Below, piece after piece: positions 1 to 8,252 of a DNA stretch of 46,953 bases. The translations under genes were made by a program, and so were the position numbers. Within the stretch, counting starts at the first letter, position 1. Each line of letters begins with the position of its first letter. The stretch is from Actinomycetes bacterium (lineage in GTDB: Bacteria > Actinomycetota > Acidimicrobiia > Acidimicrobiales > Acidimicrobiaceae), in the NCBI GenBank assembly GCA_021841935.1, contig JAKCDL010000001.1, positions 24,626-71,578 of the forward strand, read 5' to 3'. Below the pieces are notes generated by a model. It searched no databases. It worked only from the letters and a program-made list of their open reading frames with translations, and was not told the origin of the DNA.

Positions 1-159
1 GTTATCTTCAAAGAATTTTTCCAGAGAAGCGACTTGAATAGCAGCGGCTCCAACGACTAGCGGACCAGCCCACGAGCCTCGTCCAACCTCATCAAAACCG
101 ACCAACCAATCAGTCGGCGAAAGCTCCGCCACGATCTCTAGAGTTACGTCGTCGATCAC
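1..159 (-). CDS. rnhB: Ribonuclease HII, N-terminal part (runs off left edge)
   Basis: The first 53 codons of RNase HII, which cuts the RNA strand of RNA/DNA hybrids and removes single ribonucleotides from DNA. The visible protein contains DEVGRGSWAGPLVVGA, the family signature carrying the first catalytic Asp-Glu pair (canonical form DEVGRG.xAGP). The start chosen is GTG at 159-157. It lies only 9 bases after the cyclase stop codon on the same strand, so the two genes are probably co-transcribed. The rest of the gene lies beyond base 1. Identification is firm because of the motif; the exact start is less so because the Shine-Dalgarno sequence is weak. Confidence 0.9.
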   Translation of the reverse strand, partial: MIDDVTLEIVAELSPTDWLVGFDEVGRGSWAGPLVVGAAAIQVASLEKFFEDN

Positions 160-168
160 AGTTAGTCC

Positions 169-1269
169 CTATTTTTGGCTATCTGATGGATTCAGGGGAA
201 CTCTACGGATCACGCTCAAGTCGACGACTCCTATATCTTTAAGCTCTCTTGGCTTGAGTGCCTTTGCTGTAAAGAGGCCGCTCTCTAGGGCCATGTCGCC
301 GACAATTCGCGTTGCCAGAGTGGTTCCTGGGGCGGCTATATTCACGATTCTAGATGCGGTGTTTACAACTGATCCGTAGTAGTCACCATCTTGGACCAGA
401 ACCTCGCCGTAAGACAAGCCCCCTCTTACGTTACTAATCTGGGAGTCCCGAGAGTAGTATTCGGCCAATTCAAGCGCTATCGAGCAAGCTTCGACCGGAG
501 ACTCAACCACGAACATCACCTCGTCGCCTATCATCTTTACGACTCTTCCGTTATGGCGAGAGACAACTTCAGAGCTCACCTCTTCGAATTTGCCAACGAC
601 GTGCGATAGTTCATCGATCGACAGCTGTTGCGAGATAACAGTAAATCCGACCAAATCCAAAAACCCCACTGCCAAGGTCCTTAGTCCAACGTCTTTGGCG
701 CCACTATCGATTGCAATCAATGCTCTAGTCGAGGCAGCATGAAGGTGTCGTAGCCATGTATAGACCAAAAGCTGTGGGATCGTAGGGACAGTAGATGAAG
801 AGTACCTTGTAAAGCGATCGGCAAGCGCGATGGGATCAGATGAAACCTCGTCGTCGGAGATGTCCTTGAAGGCAGACGACGCTACTATCTCCGCTTCTGC
901 AAATCTCGCCATCGATGAGCCCATGACACGAGCTAACTGCAGTGCAGATGACGTGGAGATATTACCCTCGGATATGATCGCCTTGAGCGAGTAGGCTGCA
1001 TCCAAATCAACCTCAGTAAAGATTGCCTCATCGTCACGAAAGTCACGAAAGCCAAGGGCACGCCATAGACGACGAACAATGGATAGTTCAAGGTCGACTT
1101 TATCGGCAATTTCTACAGCGGTGTAACGGAGTTTTGAGGATCCAAGCAACTGATCGATCGCCAAAAAATGCAAGGAACCGTCTGCAGCAGCTGCATAGAT
1201 CTCATCGTCATGAAATCCGCGCTCACGCATCAATTCGAGCAATCGCTGCGGAACAACGCGTTCCTCCAA
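169..1269 (-). CDS. Class III adenylate cyclase with Rv1264-like regulatory domain
   Basis: Probable adenylate cyclase making cAMP from ATP. The catalytic domain is at the C-terminus (about residues 197-360). It has metal-binding Asp205 (in FLDLVGFT) and Asp249 (in KMIGDEVMF), adenine-selecting Lys245 and Asp296 (in GDYYG), and transition-state Asn303 and Arg307 (in VVNTASR). All hallmark residues for an active ATP-using homodimer are present. The first ~195 residues have no membrane segment and resemble the N-terminal autoinhibitory domain of mycobacterial Rv1264, which is known to sense pH; the Lys-to-Asp spacing of 51 also fits that enzyme as remembered. The start is TTG at 1269-1267, preceded by AAGGGGG. 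It is divergent from the cofC-like gene and followed closely by rnhB. Family and activity class are secure; pH sensing is inferred. Confidence 0.88.
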   Translation of the reverse strand: MEERVVPQRLLELMRERGFHDDEIYAAAADGSLHFLAIDQLLGSSKLRYTAVEIADKVDLELSIVRRLWRALGFRDFRDDEAIFTEVDLDAAYSLKAIISEGNISTSSALQLARVMGSSMARFAEAEIVASSAFKDISDDEVSSDPIALADRFTRYSSSTVPTIPQLLVYTWLRHLHAASTRALIAIDSGAKDVGLRTLAVGFLDLVGFTVISQQLSIDELSHVVGKFEEVSSEVVSRHNGRVVKMIGDEVMFVVESPVEACSIALELAEYYSRDSQISNVRGGLSYGEVLVQDGDYYGSVVNTASRIVNIAAPGTTLATRIVGDMALESGLFTAKALKPRELKDIGVVDLSVIRRVPLNPSDSQK

Positions 1270-1354
1270 AGCCCCACCCCCTTACTACCTAAGATAGCGA
1301 CAAAGAAGATTCAAGCGAATAGATTCCAATACTTTTATGCTCTAAGTATCACTT

Positions 1355-2032
1355 ATGTCAAATAGCAGTCCATCGATAGGCGAGATCTACGATACAGATA
1401 AAAGCCTTATTCTTATACCAATTCGCAGCTTTGAAGAGGGCAAAAGCAGGTTCGGAGCAATTTCTCCGCATCGAAGGCGGCAGTTGATCGAAGATCTAGC
1501 TAGTGGCGTAGTATCGAGCATCGACACAACTGCACGGAGAGTAGTTGTAACAGCCACATCTGAAGTTGGCGATTGGGCTAAAAGCCTCGGGTGTCAATCA
1601 TTAGTAACTAGGAGCTCCCTCAACCATGCACTACGAGAGGCTGCCGATGAATTTGGCACGGTAGGTGGATACGGGGTGGTAATGGGCGACATAGCGTTGC
1701 CATCGAGAAGCTTCATCAACGAAGCACTGTCATCAAGATTGCCACTCATTGCTTGCGATCGCCTTCGAAGAGGAACTTCAATTCTGCATATCCCATTCGA
1801 AAAGGTCATCGACTTTAAATTTGGAGTAGATTCCTTCAAAGCTCACCTAGACGTGATCATTAAAAACTTTAGAGTATCCCGCGTCTATTCAGCTAAAAAG
1901 GAGTCGATCGACATCGATGACTTCGATGATCTTTTAGCCCTTCAAAAAAACAGCACCCTCACCTCCATCGAGAGGGAAAGGATAACGAAAATGATCAAAA
2001 TGATTAGCGATGGAGAGAATATTGACCTCTAA
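1355..2032 (+). CDS. cofC: CofC/FbiD-like phospho(enol)pyruvate/phospholactate guanylyltransferase
   Basis: Likely GTP-dependent guanylyltransferase of coenzyme F420 biosynthesis. It would activate 2-phospholactate or, in actinobacteria, phosphoenolpyruvate to feed CofD/FbiA. Family marks at 225 aa are an N-terminal IPIRSFEEGKSRF (canonical P-K-x-x-AKSRL nucleotide loop, here with GKSRF), R-x-x-L helix RRRQLIEDL, GYGVVMGDIALPS (canonical GDxPL), RRGTSILHI, and a C-terminal IDIDDFDDLLAL (canonical DIDTPEDL). Several positions are divergent, so substrate is uncertain. The start is ATG 1355 with no clear Shine-Dalgarno. The last 23 bases overlap the downstream PIG-L gene, which suggests coupling. 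No other F420 gene is in the window. Confidence 0.75.
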   Translation: MSNSSPSIGEIYDTDKSLILIPIRSFEEGKSRFGAISPHRRRQLIEDLASGVVSSIDTTARRVVVTATSEVGDWAKSLGCQSLVTRSSLNHALREAADEFGTVGGYGVVMGDIALPSRSFINEALSSRLPLIACDRLRRGTSILHIPFEKVIDFKFGVDSFKAHLDVIIKNFRVSRVYSAKKESIDIDDFDDLLALQKNSTLTSIERERITKMIKMISDGENIDL

Positions 2033-2765
2033 TTACTACGGTGATATATTCGCCCAACGTCCGCAACTTCCTCGCCCTGAGCGCGTCTTAGCTATAGGGG
2101 CTCACTTTGATGACGTCGAATTTGGAAGCGGAGCCACACTTGCGAGGTGGTCCCGCCAGGGAACGAGGATCAAACTAGTCGTCATGACCGACGGTTCCAA
2201 AGGGACATGGGATCCTAGCCAAGATGGCCACGCACTAGCACAAATACGCCGCACCGAGCAGGAGGCTGCGGCTAGGGTCATCGGGGAAGAGGTCGAAGTT
2301 ACTGCTTTGAACTGGATCGATGGCGAACTTACACATTCTCAAAGGACTATTGCGCAGATTGTCTCAGAGATCAGAGGCTTCAAGCCCGAAGTGGTCATTA
2401 GCCACGACCCTTGGAAGAGGTACCGCCTGCACCCGGACCACCGTCACTGTGGACAGATAACAGTCGACGCAGTTGTCGCAGCGCGGGATCCTCACTTCTA
2501 CCGAGAACTTGGCCCGCATCACCGACCAAATTCAATCCTTCTCTTCGAACCGGATCAGGTCAACTACGTCCAAGAGATAGACGCTACAGATATCAACAAA
2601 AAGGTTGAAGCTCTTTTGTCTCATCGAAGCCAGCACCAAACCTCCATGGAAGATCGCTCTGGCGAAAGCGACCTCCACGCGATGACCTACTCGTTTGCCA
2701 GCAGGATTGGGGAAGAGTTTGGCCTTAAATTAGGCGAACCCTTTCACCTTATCGATGACGTTTAG
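2010..2765 (+). CDS. PIG-L/LmbE-family N-deacetylase
   Basis: Zinc-dependent deacetylase of the PIG-L/LmbE superfamily, whose members remove acetyl from GlcNAc-type substrates (MshB in mycothiol synthesis, mycothiol conjugate amidase, GlcNAc-PI deacetylase). Zinc ligands are visible: AHFDDVEFG at 31-39 (His32, Asp35; canonical AHPDDE) and HPDH at 141-144. The canonical Pro is Phe here. The length of 251 aa is shorter than MshB (~300), so a mycothiol role is possible but not shown. The ATG at 2010 lacks a Shine-Dalgarno; TTG at 2022 has GGAGAG 4 bases ahead and may be the true start. It overlaps the cofC-like gene and is followed by a terminator. Confidence 0.82.
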   Translation: MERILTSNYYGDIFAQRPQLPRPERVLAIGAHFDDVEFGSGATLARWSRQGTRIKLVVMTDGSKGTWDPSQDGHALAQIRRTEQEAAARVIGEEVEVTALNWIDGELTHSQRTIAQIVSEIRGFKPEVVISHDPWKRYRLHPDHRHCGQITVDAVVAARDPHFYRELGPHHRPNSILLFEPDQVNYVQEIDATDINKKVEALLSHRSQHQTSMEDRSGESDLHAMTYSFASRIGEEFGLKLGEPFHLIDDV

Positions 2766-2780
2766 CTCTCGGGGAAAAGC

Positions 2781-2813
2781 CGATGGCCCCGTCAAAATTT
2801 GACAGGGCCATCG
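2781..2813 (-). terminator. Terminator hairpin between convergent genes
   Basis: A 16-base arm (2781-2796) pairs with 2798-2813 with one mismatch and a very short apex. It lies between the ends of the PIG-L gene (+) and the acyl-CoA ligase gene (-). On the minus strand the stem is followed by GGCTTTTCC, a short T-run; on the plus strand no T-run follows. It is best read as the minus-strand terminator, with possible bidirectional action. Confidence 0.7.
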
Positions 2814-2855
2814 AGTAAAACGGATCTCTAGCGAGGATCCAATTGCCTAGAAAGA

Positions 2856-4406
2856 TTAGTTAACTAATCGAGTTCTTCCCTCCCAGTAAGGAGCCCTCAA
2901 CTTGAACTTCTGCAACTTACCCGTAGCTGTTCTTGCCAACTCTTCACGAAACTCGATAGTGGTAGGGCACTTGAAGTGAGCCAATCTCTCGCGACAGAAG
3001 TCAATTATGTCGGCCTCTGAAACCGATGCATCGGGACGAAGAACCACTAGCGCCTTGATGGTCTCTCCCCACTTTTCATCAGGTACCCCAATGACAGCAA
3101 CCTCAAGTACCTGAGGATGCTGGAAGATGGTATCTTCAACTTCAATGGACGATACATTCTCTCCACCGGTAATGATGACGTCCTTCTTGCGGTCCGAGAT
3201 GGTCAAGTATCCGTCTTCAATGAAGCCACCGTCACCGGTATGGAACCATCCCCCCTCAAGAGCGTCAGCCGTAGCAGTTGGGTTGTCCCAGTAGCCCTCG
3301 AATACTTGGTTTCCCTTTACTAATACTTCGCCATTGGCATCGACATGGACGCGGGTACCGATCACCGGAGCTCCAGCTCGAGAAAGGAGTTTGGCTCTCT
3401 CTTCGAGTTCCAAACCGTCCCACTCCCTGCGGTGCTTGTTGAAAGTCAAGACCGGCGAGGTCTCGGTTAGACCATATATCTGCATGAAACGCCAGCCAAG
3501 CTCTCGCTCAATTCGCTCAATTGTCTTCGACGGAGGTGGAGCGCCAGCGGCAACGATACGAACCAAATCTCTGCCTGGAATCTCTAACCCTGCCGCGCGG
3601 CGCTTCTCCGCAGCTTGCAGTACGGCTGCCCACACCGCAGGTGCGCCGCACATGAAGTTGACGCCTTCAACTTCAATTCGACGCAATATCTCTTCACCGT
3701 CTACTTTACGCAATATGATGTTTTTTCCACCCATACCCGTGATGGCATATGGCATTCCCCAGCCATTCACATGGAAGAGCGGCAGTGTATGTAGGTAAAC
3801 ATCCTCATCAGTGACGCCAGCGTGCCAACCAAAGATTGCAGCATTTAACCACATATTCCTGTGGGTAATTTGAACGCCCTTTGGCCTTGCTGTTGTACCC
3901 GAGGTGTAATTGATAGAGCAGGTAAAGGATTCATCACTCGCCCAGGGCTTTGGTCCAACCGCATCATCGGCGAGTTCGGTGAAGAGAAATGCATCCTGAA
4001 CTCCATCCATGATGATCTTTGACTTAACCGTAATCGATGCAAGGTGCTCTTCGTAGTCGGGGTCAACGAGCAATACGGAGGAGCCCGAGTGCTCAATAAT
4101 GTAGGTTACTTCTTCAGGCGTGAGTCGAAAATTTATCGGAACAATGGTGCGACCAAATCCTGAAACCCCATAGAGAGATACCAACATCTTTGCCGAGTTG
4201 GGGCTGAAAATAGCAACTCTTTCTCCCTGCTCAACGCCCATATCTTCGAGGGCTTTAGCCATATTCCTTGCACGTCGATACAGCGAAAGATTTGTAATTT
4301 CGCCAAGCGATCCCTTTGCGCCCGGCTCATCTACAATGGCAATACGATCTGGATAGACGAGAGCGGCACGCTCTAGATAGTCAAGTACGTTAAGTTCGAC
4401 GCGCAA
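2856..4406 (-). CDS. AMP-forming acyl-CoA synthetase (fatty-acid/medium-chain CoA ligase)
   Basis: ANL-superfamily ligase that activates a carboxylic acid as acyl-AMP and then transfers it to CoA. Visible motifs in the 516 aa are the phosphate loop YTSGTTARPKGV (canonical G after SGTT is Ala here), IYGLTETSP (A5-type), WFHTGDGGFI and SDRKKDVIITGGENVS (hinge), and the C-terminal TATGKLQKF with the catalytic Lys. The HTLPLFHVNGWG stretch is typical of the FadD/medium-chain and plant AAE-like group. The chain length of the substrate cannot be told. The start is TTG at 4406-4404 with AGGGGAAATAGG just upstream. It is a single gene on the minus strand, 167 bases from the relaxase-like gene, and converges on the PIG-L gene. 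Confidence 0.9.
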   Translation of the reverse strand: MRVELNVLDYLERAALVYPDRIAIVDEPGAKGSLGEITNLSLYRRARNMAKALEDMGVEQGERVAIFSPNSAKMLVSLYGVSGFGRTIVPINFRLTPEEVTYIIEHSGSSVLLVDPDYEEHLASITVKSKIIMDGVQDAFLFTELADDAVGPKPWASDESFTCSINYTSGTTARPKGVQITHRNMWLNAAIFGWHAGVTDEDVYLHTLPLFHVNGWGMPYAITGMGGKNIILRKVDGEEILRRIEVEGVNFMCGAPAVWAAVLQAAEKRRAAGLEIPGRDLVRIVAAGAPPPSKTIERIERELGWRFMQIYGLTETSPVLTFNKHRREWDGLELEERAKLLSRAGAPVIGTRVHVDANGEVLVKGNQVFEGYWDNPTATADALEGGWFHTGDGGFIEDGYLTISDRKKDVIITGGENVSSIEVEDTIFQHPQVLEVAVIGVPDEKWGETIKALVVLRPDASVSEADIIDFCRERLAHFKCPTTIEFREELARTATGKLQKFKLRAPYWEGRTRLVN

Positions 4407-4573
4407 CCTATTTCCCCTTTTTTATTACGTTGGTCCAATAAGCATCAAGCCAACTTGGAAAACTCAGTAAAAGCTCTCCAACTCCTGCCGAGTTTGATAA
4501 AGATTACTTCTAAATGATAACAATTTCAAACCATAAAGACCTGATGCAATATCACGATTTAGTTCTGATTCTT

Positions 4574-7099
4574 CTATAGTGACATTCCGAGTTCTAGCTC
4601 CAATAAAAGTTCTCGTGGAGCATTGCTGCGATTTACAGAACCTCTATTGAGCTCTAGGATCTCTTCTCTATCAAGATACGAAATTCCTTTCTCTATAAAG
4701 TGGGAGACTTCTTCCGGAGCAATTCCAATTGGAAACCCAAGCTTTTCTCTTCGATCACAAACCATGCGCGACAGTGCCCGAACGTTTGCGACAATCCGTC
4801 CATGCTCGCTTGGATCTTGAACATCTGATATGTAATCAACGTCTACAACGCGAGCAATTCTTCTGTTTATAGAGACGTCGTCCATCTCCCTCTTTTGGCG
4901 GGAGGGAGAAGTAAGCATCGCAAGGTGCTCCGCGATGTCAACGCCGATTCGTCGATCAGGGCTTTGTTCGCCTTGAACTAACTCTCCCGATGAGGCTGCG
5001 ACTGCCACATCACCTCCAAGAAGTGCGATGGAGCGTTCGCCAAAGGTAGGTCGCCGCACAACTCTTTGAGGCATCGGAAGAGGTTCGACTCGCATATGAA
5101 TCTCTCGATTCGAATCAATGACTGTGCAAACTTCACTCCTCAATTCGCCGTCTACTTCACCATGCAATTGAGGCTCATTAATGGTTCGTTGAAACTCGCT
5201 CTTTGACATTACTCCAAATGCGTTGTATCCGACAGGCTCGTCACAATTAGGGACCGCAACCTCTTTTCTCAAGGGGTGTTTTTCGCAAAAAGTAAGGTAC
5301 TCGTCTTTCATAATCTGGCTATTGTCACGCCTAAATTGTGACGATCGAATTAGAAACGAAGTAGGGTCCTTTTCTTCCAAATTGTTTGCAATACCCTGGG
5401 AGATGAGCGACCTAATTTGAGTATCTTCAACAACGACTCGGCTGCGATCGCGCTGCTCAGGATAGATCAACCCACCGCACTCCAACAACTTCGCCTGCTC
5501 GGTAACGACCCGATCCACAAGTGTCCTCGCGGAACTATGAAAAACGATTTGGCTACCGGCACTTGTACCTGTGGCTCCCAAATCATCACCTTGGCCCTTA
5601 TTGATTACAAGTGACTGAGACGGCGATACCACAGTCGCGGAAAGATCTTCTGCCAATTCGACCCCAGAAAGTACTTCATTTCGAATCGAAGCACCCCTTC
5701 CAATCGCGCGATCGCCATCGTATCTTCCTCTATCTACAATTAGCAATTCAACTGCTTTTGCCCGATCAAGTGCTATCGAATCCAAAAGTACCGGTAATGC
5801 TATTGCCGATGCCACGAGAGTTACACTTCGCCCTTTGAAGTCTTCACCTCTAAGAATCTCATACTCTTTCGAGGTGCCACGCAGAACGTCGCCGACTGAG
5901 GGCAAATTATCCTCAGATATCGATATGACTTCCGAACCGCTTCGCGACCGCAACCTCAAACGGTCGTCTAGAGATAAAAGTTCGTCAATTCGACTTGATC
6001 GAACCGTTGCAATATCCCAACCTCTCATGGACAGCGATCTGAGGTCGCTTTGAATTGTGACCTCGTTACTCGCCCATACCCTAGCGATCGGATCTCGATT
6101 GGAAGAATCGACGGAGCTAACCTCAAGTTTTGATACGAGCGAGTTCTGCACAGCGTCAAAGTTGGTTACCGATTTCGTCGTCCTAATTCGCGCAGCATCA
6201 AAGAGGCGATCAATCCCACTATCTAGAGCCCGCTCTTCAAGTCCTCGGTACGCATTCAAAATTGCATTTTCCAGTATCTGACCTAATCCGCCTCCGATGG
6301 AGTGAGTTTTTGCAGCTTGGCCATCGTCCCTCCAGCTGCCAAGTATTTCAGCCATTGAGCTCAAATCGCCTTTGGGTTGCCTGCTCGACCGCTGGGCTAT
6401 AGCTCGAGATCGACTCGTATGGTACACATCATTTATTTCAACCTCTTGCCGTCGCTTTGAGTACTGCTCGCGGAGATTCGGAAGTAGCGCTATCTTCATT
6501 GACTCCGAAATCGCTTCACCGATCTCGGGTCGCTGAAGCTGATCTTTCAATGCAGAGAGATAGACGATGTCTGCGTACCTAGTGCCGTATGAGAGGGCGT
6601 CGAATGCAAATGCATAGGGTTCGCCCTCAATTAGAACCGAATTTGGAATCAAGATATGACTATGCAAATGCGGATCAGCTGAGCGAGAGAGAATATGGGT
6701 GAAGGCGAGTGGTTCAACCAAACCTGCCTGCTTTGTTTCAAGTCCACTACGAGTTACCTTTGCCAGATTGAACTCTTCCTCAATCAGGCGTATTACAACA
6801 TCGGTAGCACTCATATGAGCTGCAAGAACTGCTTCGCGGCACTTGCTATCACCAAAGGCAAATAGAAGCGACACCTCCTTTGGTGCCGCAGCTATAGCTT
6901 CGATAACTCGGTATTGCCGGCGGTCAGTCTTATCAAAGTGAAAGCCAGTATTGACAGAGTTTCCCCTTCGATCCTTTTCGTACGTCGAAATATGGCCCCT
7001 ATAGAGGCTGTTGGGTGCAACCTGTGCAAAGAGATAATTCTCCTCCTCTTTGTAGTATGAGAGAGAGACGCTCCTTCGTTTAGAGACCAAAAAAGCCAT
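4574..7099 (-). CDS. Orphan MobF/TrwC-type relaxase-domain protein without helicase motifs
   Basis: The first ~260 of 841 residues match the TrwC/TraI (MobF) relaxase domain, the HUH endonuclease that nicks plasmid origins of transfer. N-terminal tyrosines Tyr15-Tyr16 and Tyr22 sit where the catalytic tyrosines lie in TrwC. AAPKEVSLLFAFG matches the family's APKSVS block. THILSRSADPHLHSHILIPN supplies the metal triad His135, His146, His148 with the TrwC spacing of 11 and 2. Residues ~200-260 (YSKRRQEVEI and a Trp-Arg helix) fit the relaxase C-terminal part. The remaining ~580 residues have no Walker A (GxxGxGKT/S) and I recognise no domain there. No coupling protein, type IV secretion or plasmid gene is nearby. 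The start ATG at 7099-7097 follows AAGGGGG, but both lie in a hairpin. Function unknown. Confidence 0.75.
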   Translation of the reverse strand: MAFLVSKRRSVSLSYYKEEENYLFAQVAPNSLYRGHISTYEKDRRGNSVNTGFHFDKTDRRQYRVIEAIAAAPKEVSLLFAFGDSKCREAVLAAHMSATDVVIRLIEEEFNLAKVTRSGLETKQAGLVEPLAFTHILSRSADPHLHSHILIPNSVLIEGEPYAFAFDALSYGTRYADIVYLSALKDQLQRPEIGEAISESMKIALLPNLREQYSKRRQEVEINDVYHTSRSRAIAQRSSRQPKGDLSSMAEILGSWRDDGQAAKTHSIGGGLGQILENAILNAYRGLEERALDSGIDRLFDAARIRTTKSVTNFDAVQNSLVSKLEVSSVDSSNRDPIARVWASNEVTIQSDLRSLSMRGWDIATVRSSRIDELLSLDDRLRLRSRSGSEVISISEDNLPSVGDVLRGTSKEYEILRGEDFKGRSVTLVASAIALPVLLDSIALDRAKAVELLIVDRGRYDGDRAIGRGASIRNEVLSGVELAEDLSATVVSPSQSLVINKGQGDDLGATGTSAGSQIVFHSSARTLVDRVVTEQAKLLECGGLIYPEQRDRSRVVVEDTQIRSLISQGIANNLEEKDPTSFLIRSSQFRRDNSQIMKDEYLTFCEKHPLRKEVAVPNCDEPVGYNAFGVMSKSEFQRTINEPQLHGEVDGELRSEVCTVIDSNREIHMRVEPLPMPQRVVRRPTFGERSIALLGGDVAVAASSGELVQGEQSPDRRIGVDIAEHLAMLTSPSRQKREMDDVSINRRIARVVDVDYISDVQDPSEHGRIVANVRALSRMVCDRREKLGFPIGIAPEEVSHFIEKGISYLDREEILELNRGSVNRSNAPRELLLELELGMSL

Positions 7100-7148
7100 C
7101 CGGTACCCCCTTTTGCACGCATCTAAAGGGAGTAGTCCGATGGCTTTT
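7091..7148 (-). promoter_or_regulatory. Hairpin covering the SD and start codon of the relaxase-like gene
   Basis: On the minus-strand RNA, arm 7148-7139 (AAAAGCCATC) pairs perfectly for 10 bases with 7100-7091 (GATGGCTTTT), which includes the ATG at 7099-7097. An inner 6-bp stem pairs CCCTTT (7130-7125) with AAAGGG (7113-7108), the Shine-Dalgarno sequence, across an 11-base loop. The descending arm ends in six T's, so it could also stop transcripts from the upstream DUF6295 gene. It is either a translational block on the relaxase-like gene, a terminator, or both. Confidence 0.6.
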
Positions 7149-7171
7149 CAGGATCGATTCAAAGTAGGACT

Positions 7172-7432
7172 CTACTTGAGCGAGTCGGGTGCCTCATCTA
7201 GGACGGCAAGGATCGTCTTTGCAAACTTTAGCGCATCCGAAGGCCTTATTTCAAGGGCAACTCGATCAGTAGGTGACCCGTCGCTCTTCAAGAAGTCGAT
7301 ATTGAGGGTATGGTCATCCATTGCATGGACTGGGTGATCGAAGGAGACCACAACTTCATCCGAGGCGAACCAACCATTTCGCCCTTTGGCAGAACCTGTA
7401 ATTTCTACCTTCTCAACTATGTAGGTGCACAT
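7172..7432 (-). CDS. DUF6295-like small protein
   Basis: An 86-aa protein beginning MCTYIVEKVEITGSAKG, with GWFASDEVVVSFDHPVHA and NIDFL stretches. I recognise this from memory as the actinobacterial DUF6295 type, of unknown function. It has no signal peptide or membrane segment and its composition suggests a small beta-rich cytosolic protein. The start is ATG at 7432-7430, 10 bases after the stop of the dienelactone hydrolase gene on the same strand, so the two are almost certainly one operon. A role linked to that hydrolase is a context inference only. Confidence 0.7.
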   Translation of the reverse strand: MCTYIVEKVEITGSAKGRNGWFASDEVVVSFDHPVHAMDDHTLNIDFLKSDGSPTDRVALEIRPSDALKFAKTILAVLDEAPDSLK

Positions 7433-7442
7433 ATGAACTTCC

Positions 7443-8183
7443 TTAGAGGTTTGCGCCGAAGAAGTCGCGAATTAGCTCCCAGCCTCTATTTGCAGCGTCG
7501 ACTCGATACGAAGGGCGATCGCTTGCAAAAAAACCATGGCCAGCGTTGTCGAGCGTATGAAATTCATGATCTTTTCCAAGCTCAGTAAGTATCTCGTCGA
7601 GGCGCTTTACCTCATCTGGCGATGGGTATTGGTCTTCGATCCCAAAAAGACCAAGCAACTTCGCCGAAAGATTCGGGGCCTGATCGACAATTGGGTTCAT
7701 GCGAACGGGAAACTCCGGCGCTGGAGGGTTTACTACGAATGCGCCATAGCAGTCGACAGCGGCATCAAATTGAAGATTACAAGCTGACAAAAAGGTCTGA
7801 CGACCGCCAGAGCAATAACCAATTACGCCGAACTTACCATTCGAAGACGGAAGCTCCGCCAAGTACTTCTTGGCACCGTCAACGTCGCCGATCAAACGAT
7901 CATCGGGTACCCCACCATTTGCCCTTGAAGCCGCAGCTGCATCATCGCTGTCGGCATTTGGCGCCTCGCGGTAGTGAAGATTTGGGCAAAGGGCGTTGTA
8001 TCCCATCGACGCAAAACGAAGAGTTATCTCTTTTGTGGCCCTGTCGTAGCCGGGCATGTGGTGGATTACTACTACGTTTCCTCGAGATCCCTCTGCCACA
8101 GGCGTTGCGAGATAACCCTCGATCTCATCTCCGTTTGCTCCCTTGAAGTAAACCGTTCCACCCTTGATATCGAGGTCCTTCAT
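7443..8183 (-). CDS. Dienelactone hydrolase family protein
   Basis: Alpha/beta hydrolase of the dienelactone hydrolase family, whose founding member opens dienelactone in the modified ortho-cleavage pathway of chlorocatechols. The Cys-Asp-His triad is visible: Cys124 in GYCSGGRQ, Asp184 in GIEDQYPSP, His216 in AGHGFF. At 246 aa the length is normal. The substrate is unknown, since most family members in heterotrophic bacteria act on other esters or lactones and no catechol gene is nearby. The start is ATG 8183-8181 with AAAGGCGGG upstream. It is the first gene of a two-gene unit with the DUF6295-like gene, 69 bases after the PafBC gene. Confidence 0.88.
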   Translation of the reverse strand: MKDLDIKGGTVYFKGANGDEIEGYLATPVAEGSRGNVVVIHHMPGYDRATKEITLRFASMGYNALCPNLHYREAPNADSDDAAAASRANGGVPDDRLIGDVDGAKKYLAELPSSNGKFGVIGYCSGGRQTFLSACNLQFDAAVDCYGAFVVNPPAPEFPVRMNPIVDQAPNLSAKLLGLFGIEDQYPSPDEVKRLDEILTELGKDHEFHTLDNAGHGFFASDRPSYRVDAANRGWELIRDFFGANL

Positions 8184-8252
8184 GTACCCGCCTTTCTAAA
8201 ATCTGTTGCTTTTCAATACTTCAAAACTAGAAGAACCCTTCGTAAATGCCCA

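Noticed and set aside
391..609. Plus-strand open frames inside the cyclase and many other genes
   Set aside because: They lie opposite well-supported genes, have no Shine-Dalgarno support and no recognisable protein features.
4574..7099. Integrated conjugative element around the relaxase-like gene
   Set aside because: No integrase, att repeats, tRNA boundary, coupling protein or transfer genes within several kb; neighbours are ordinary metabolic genes.
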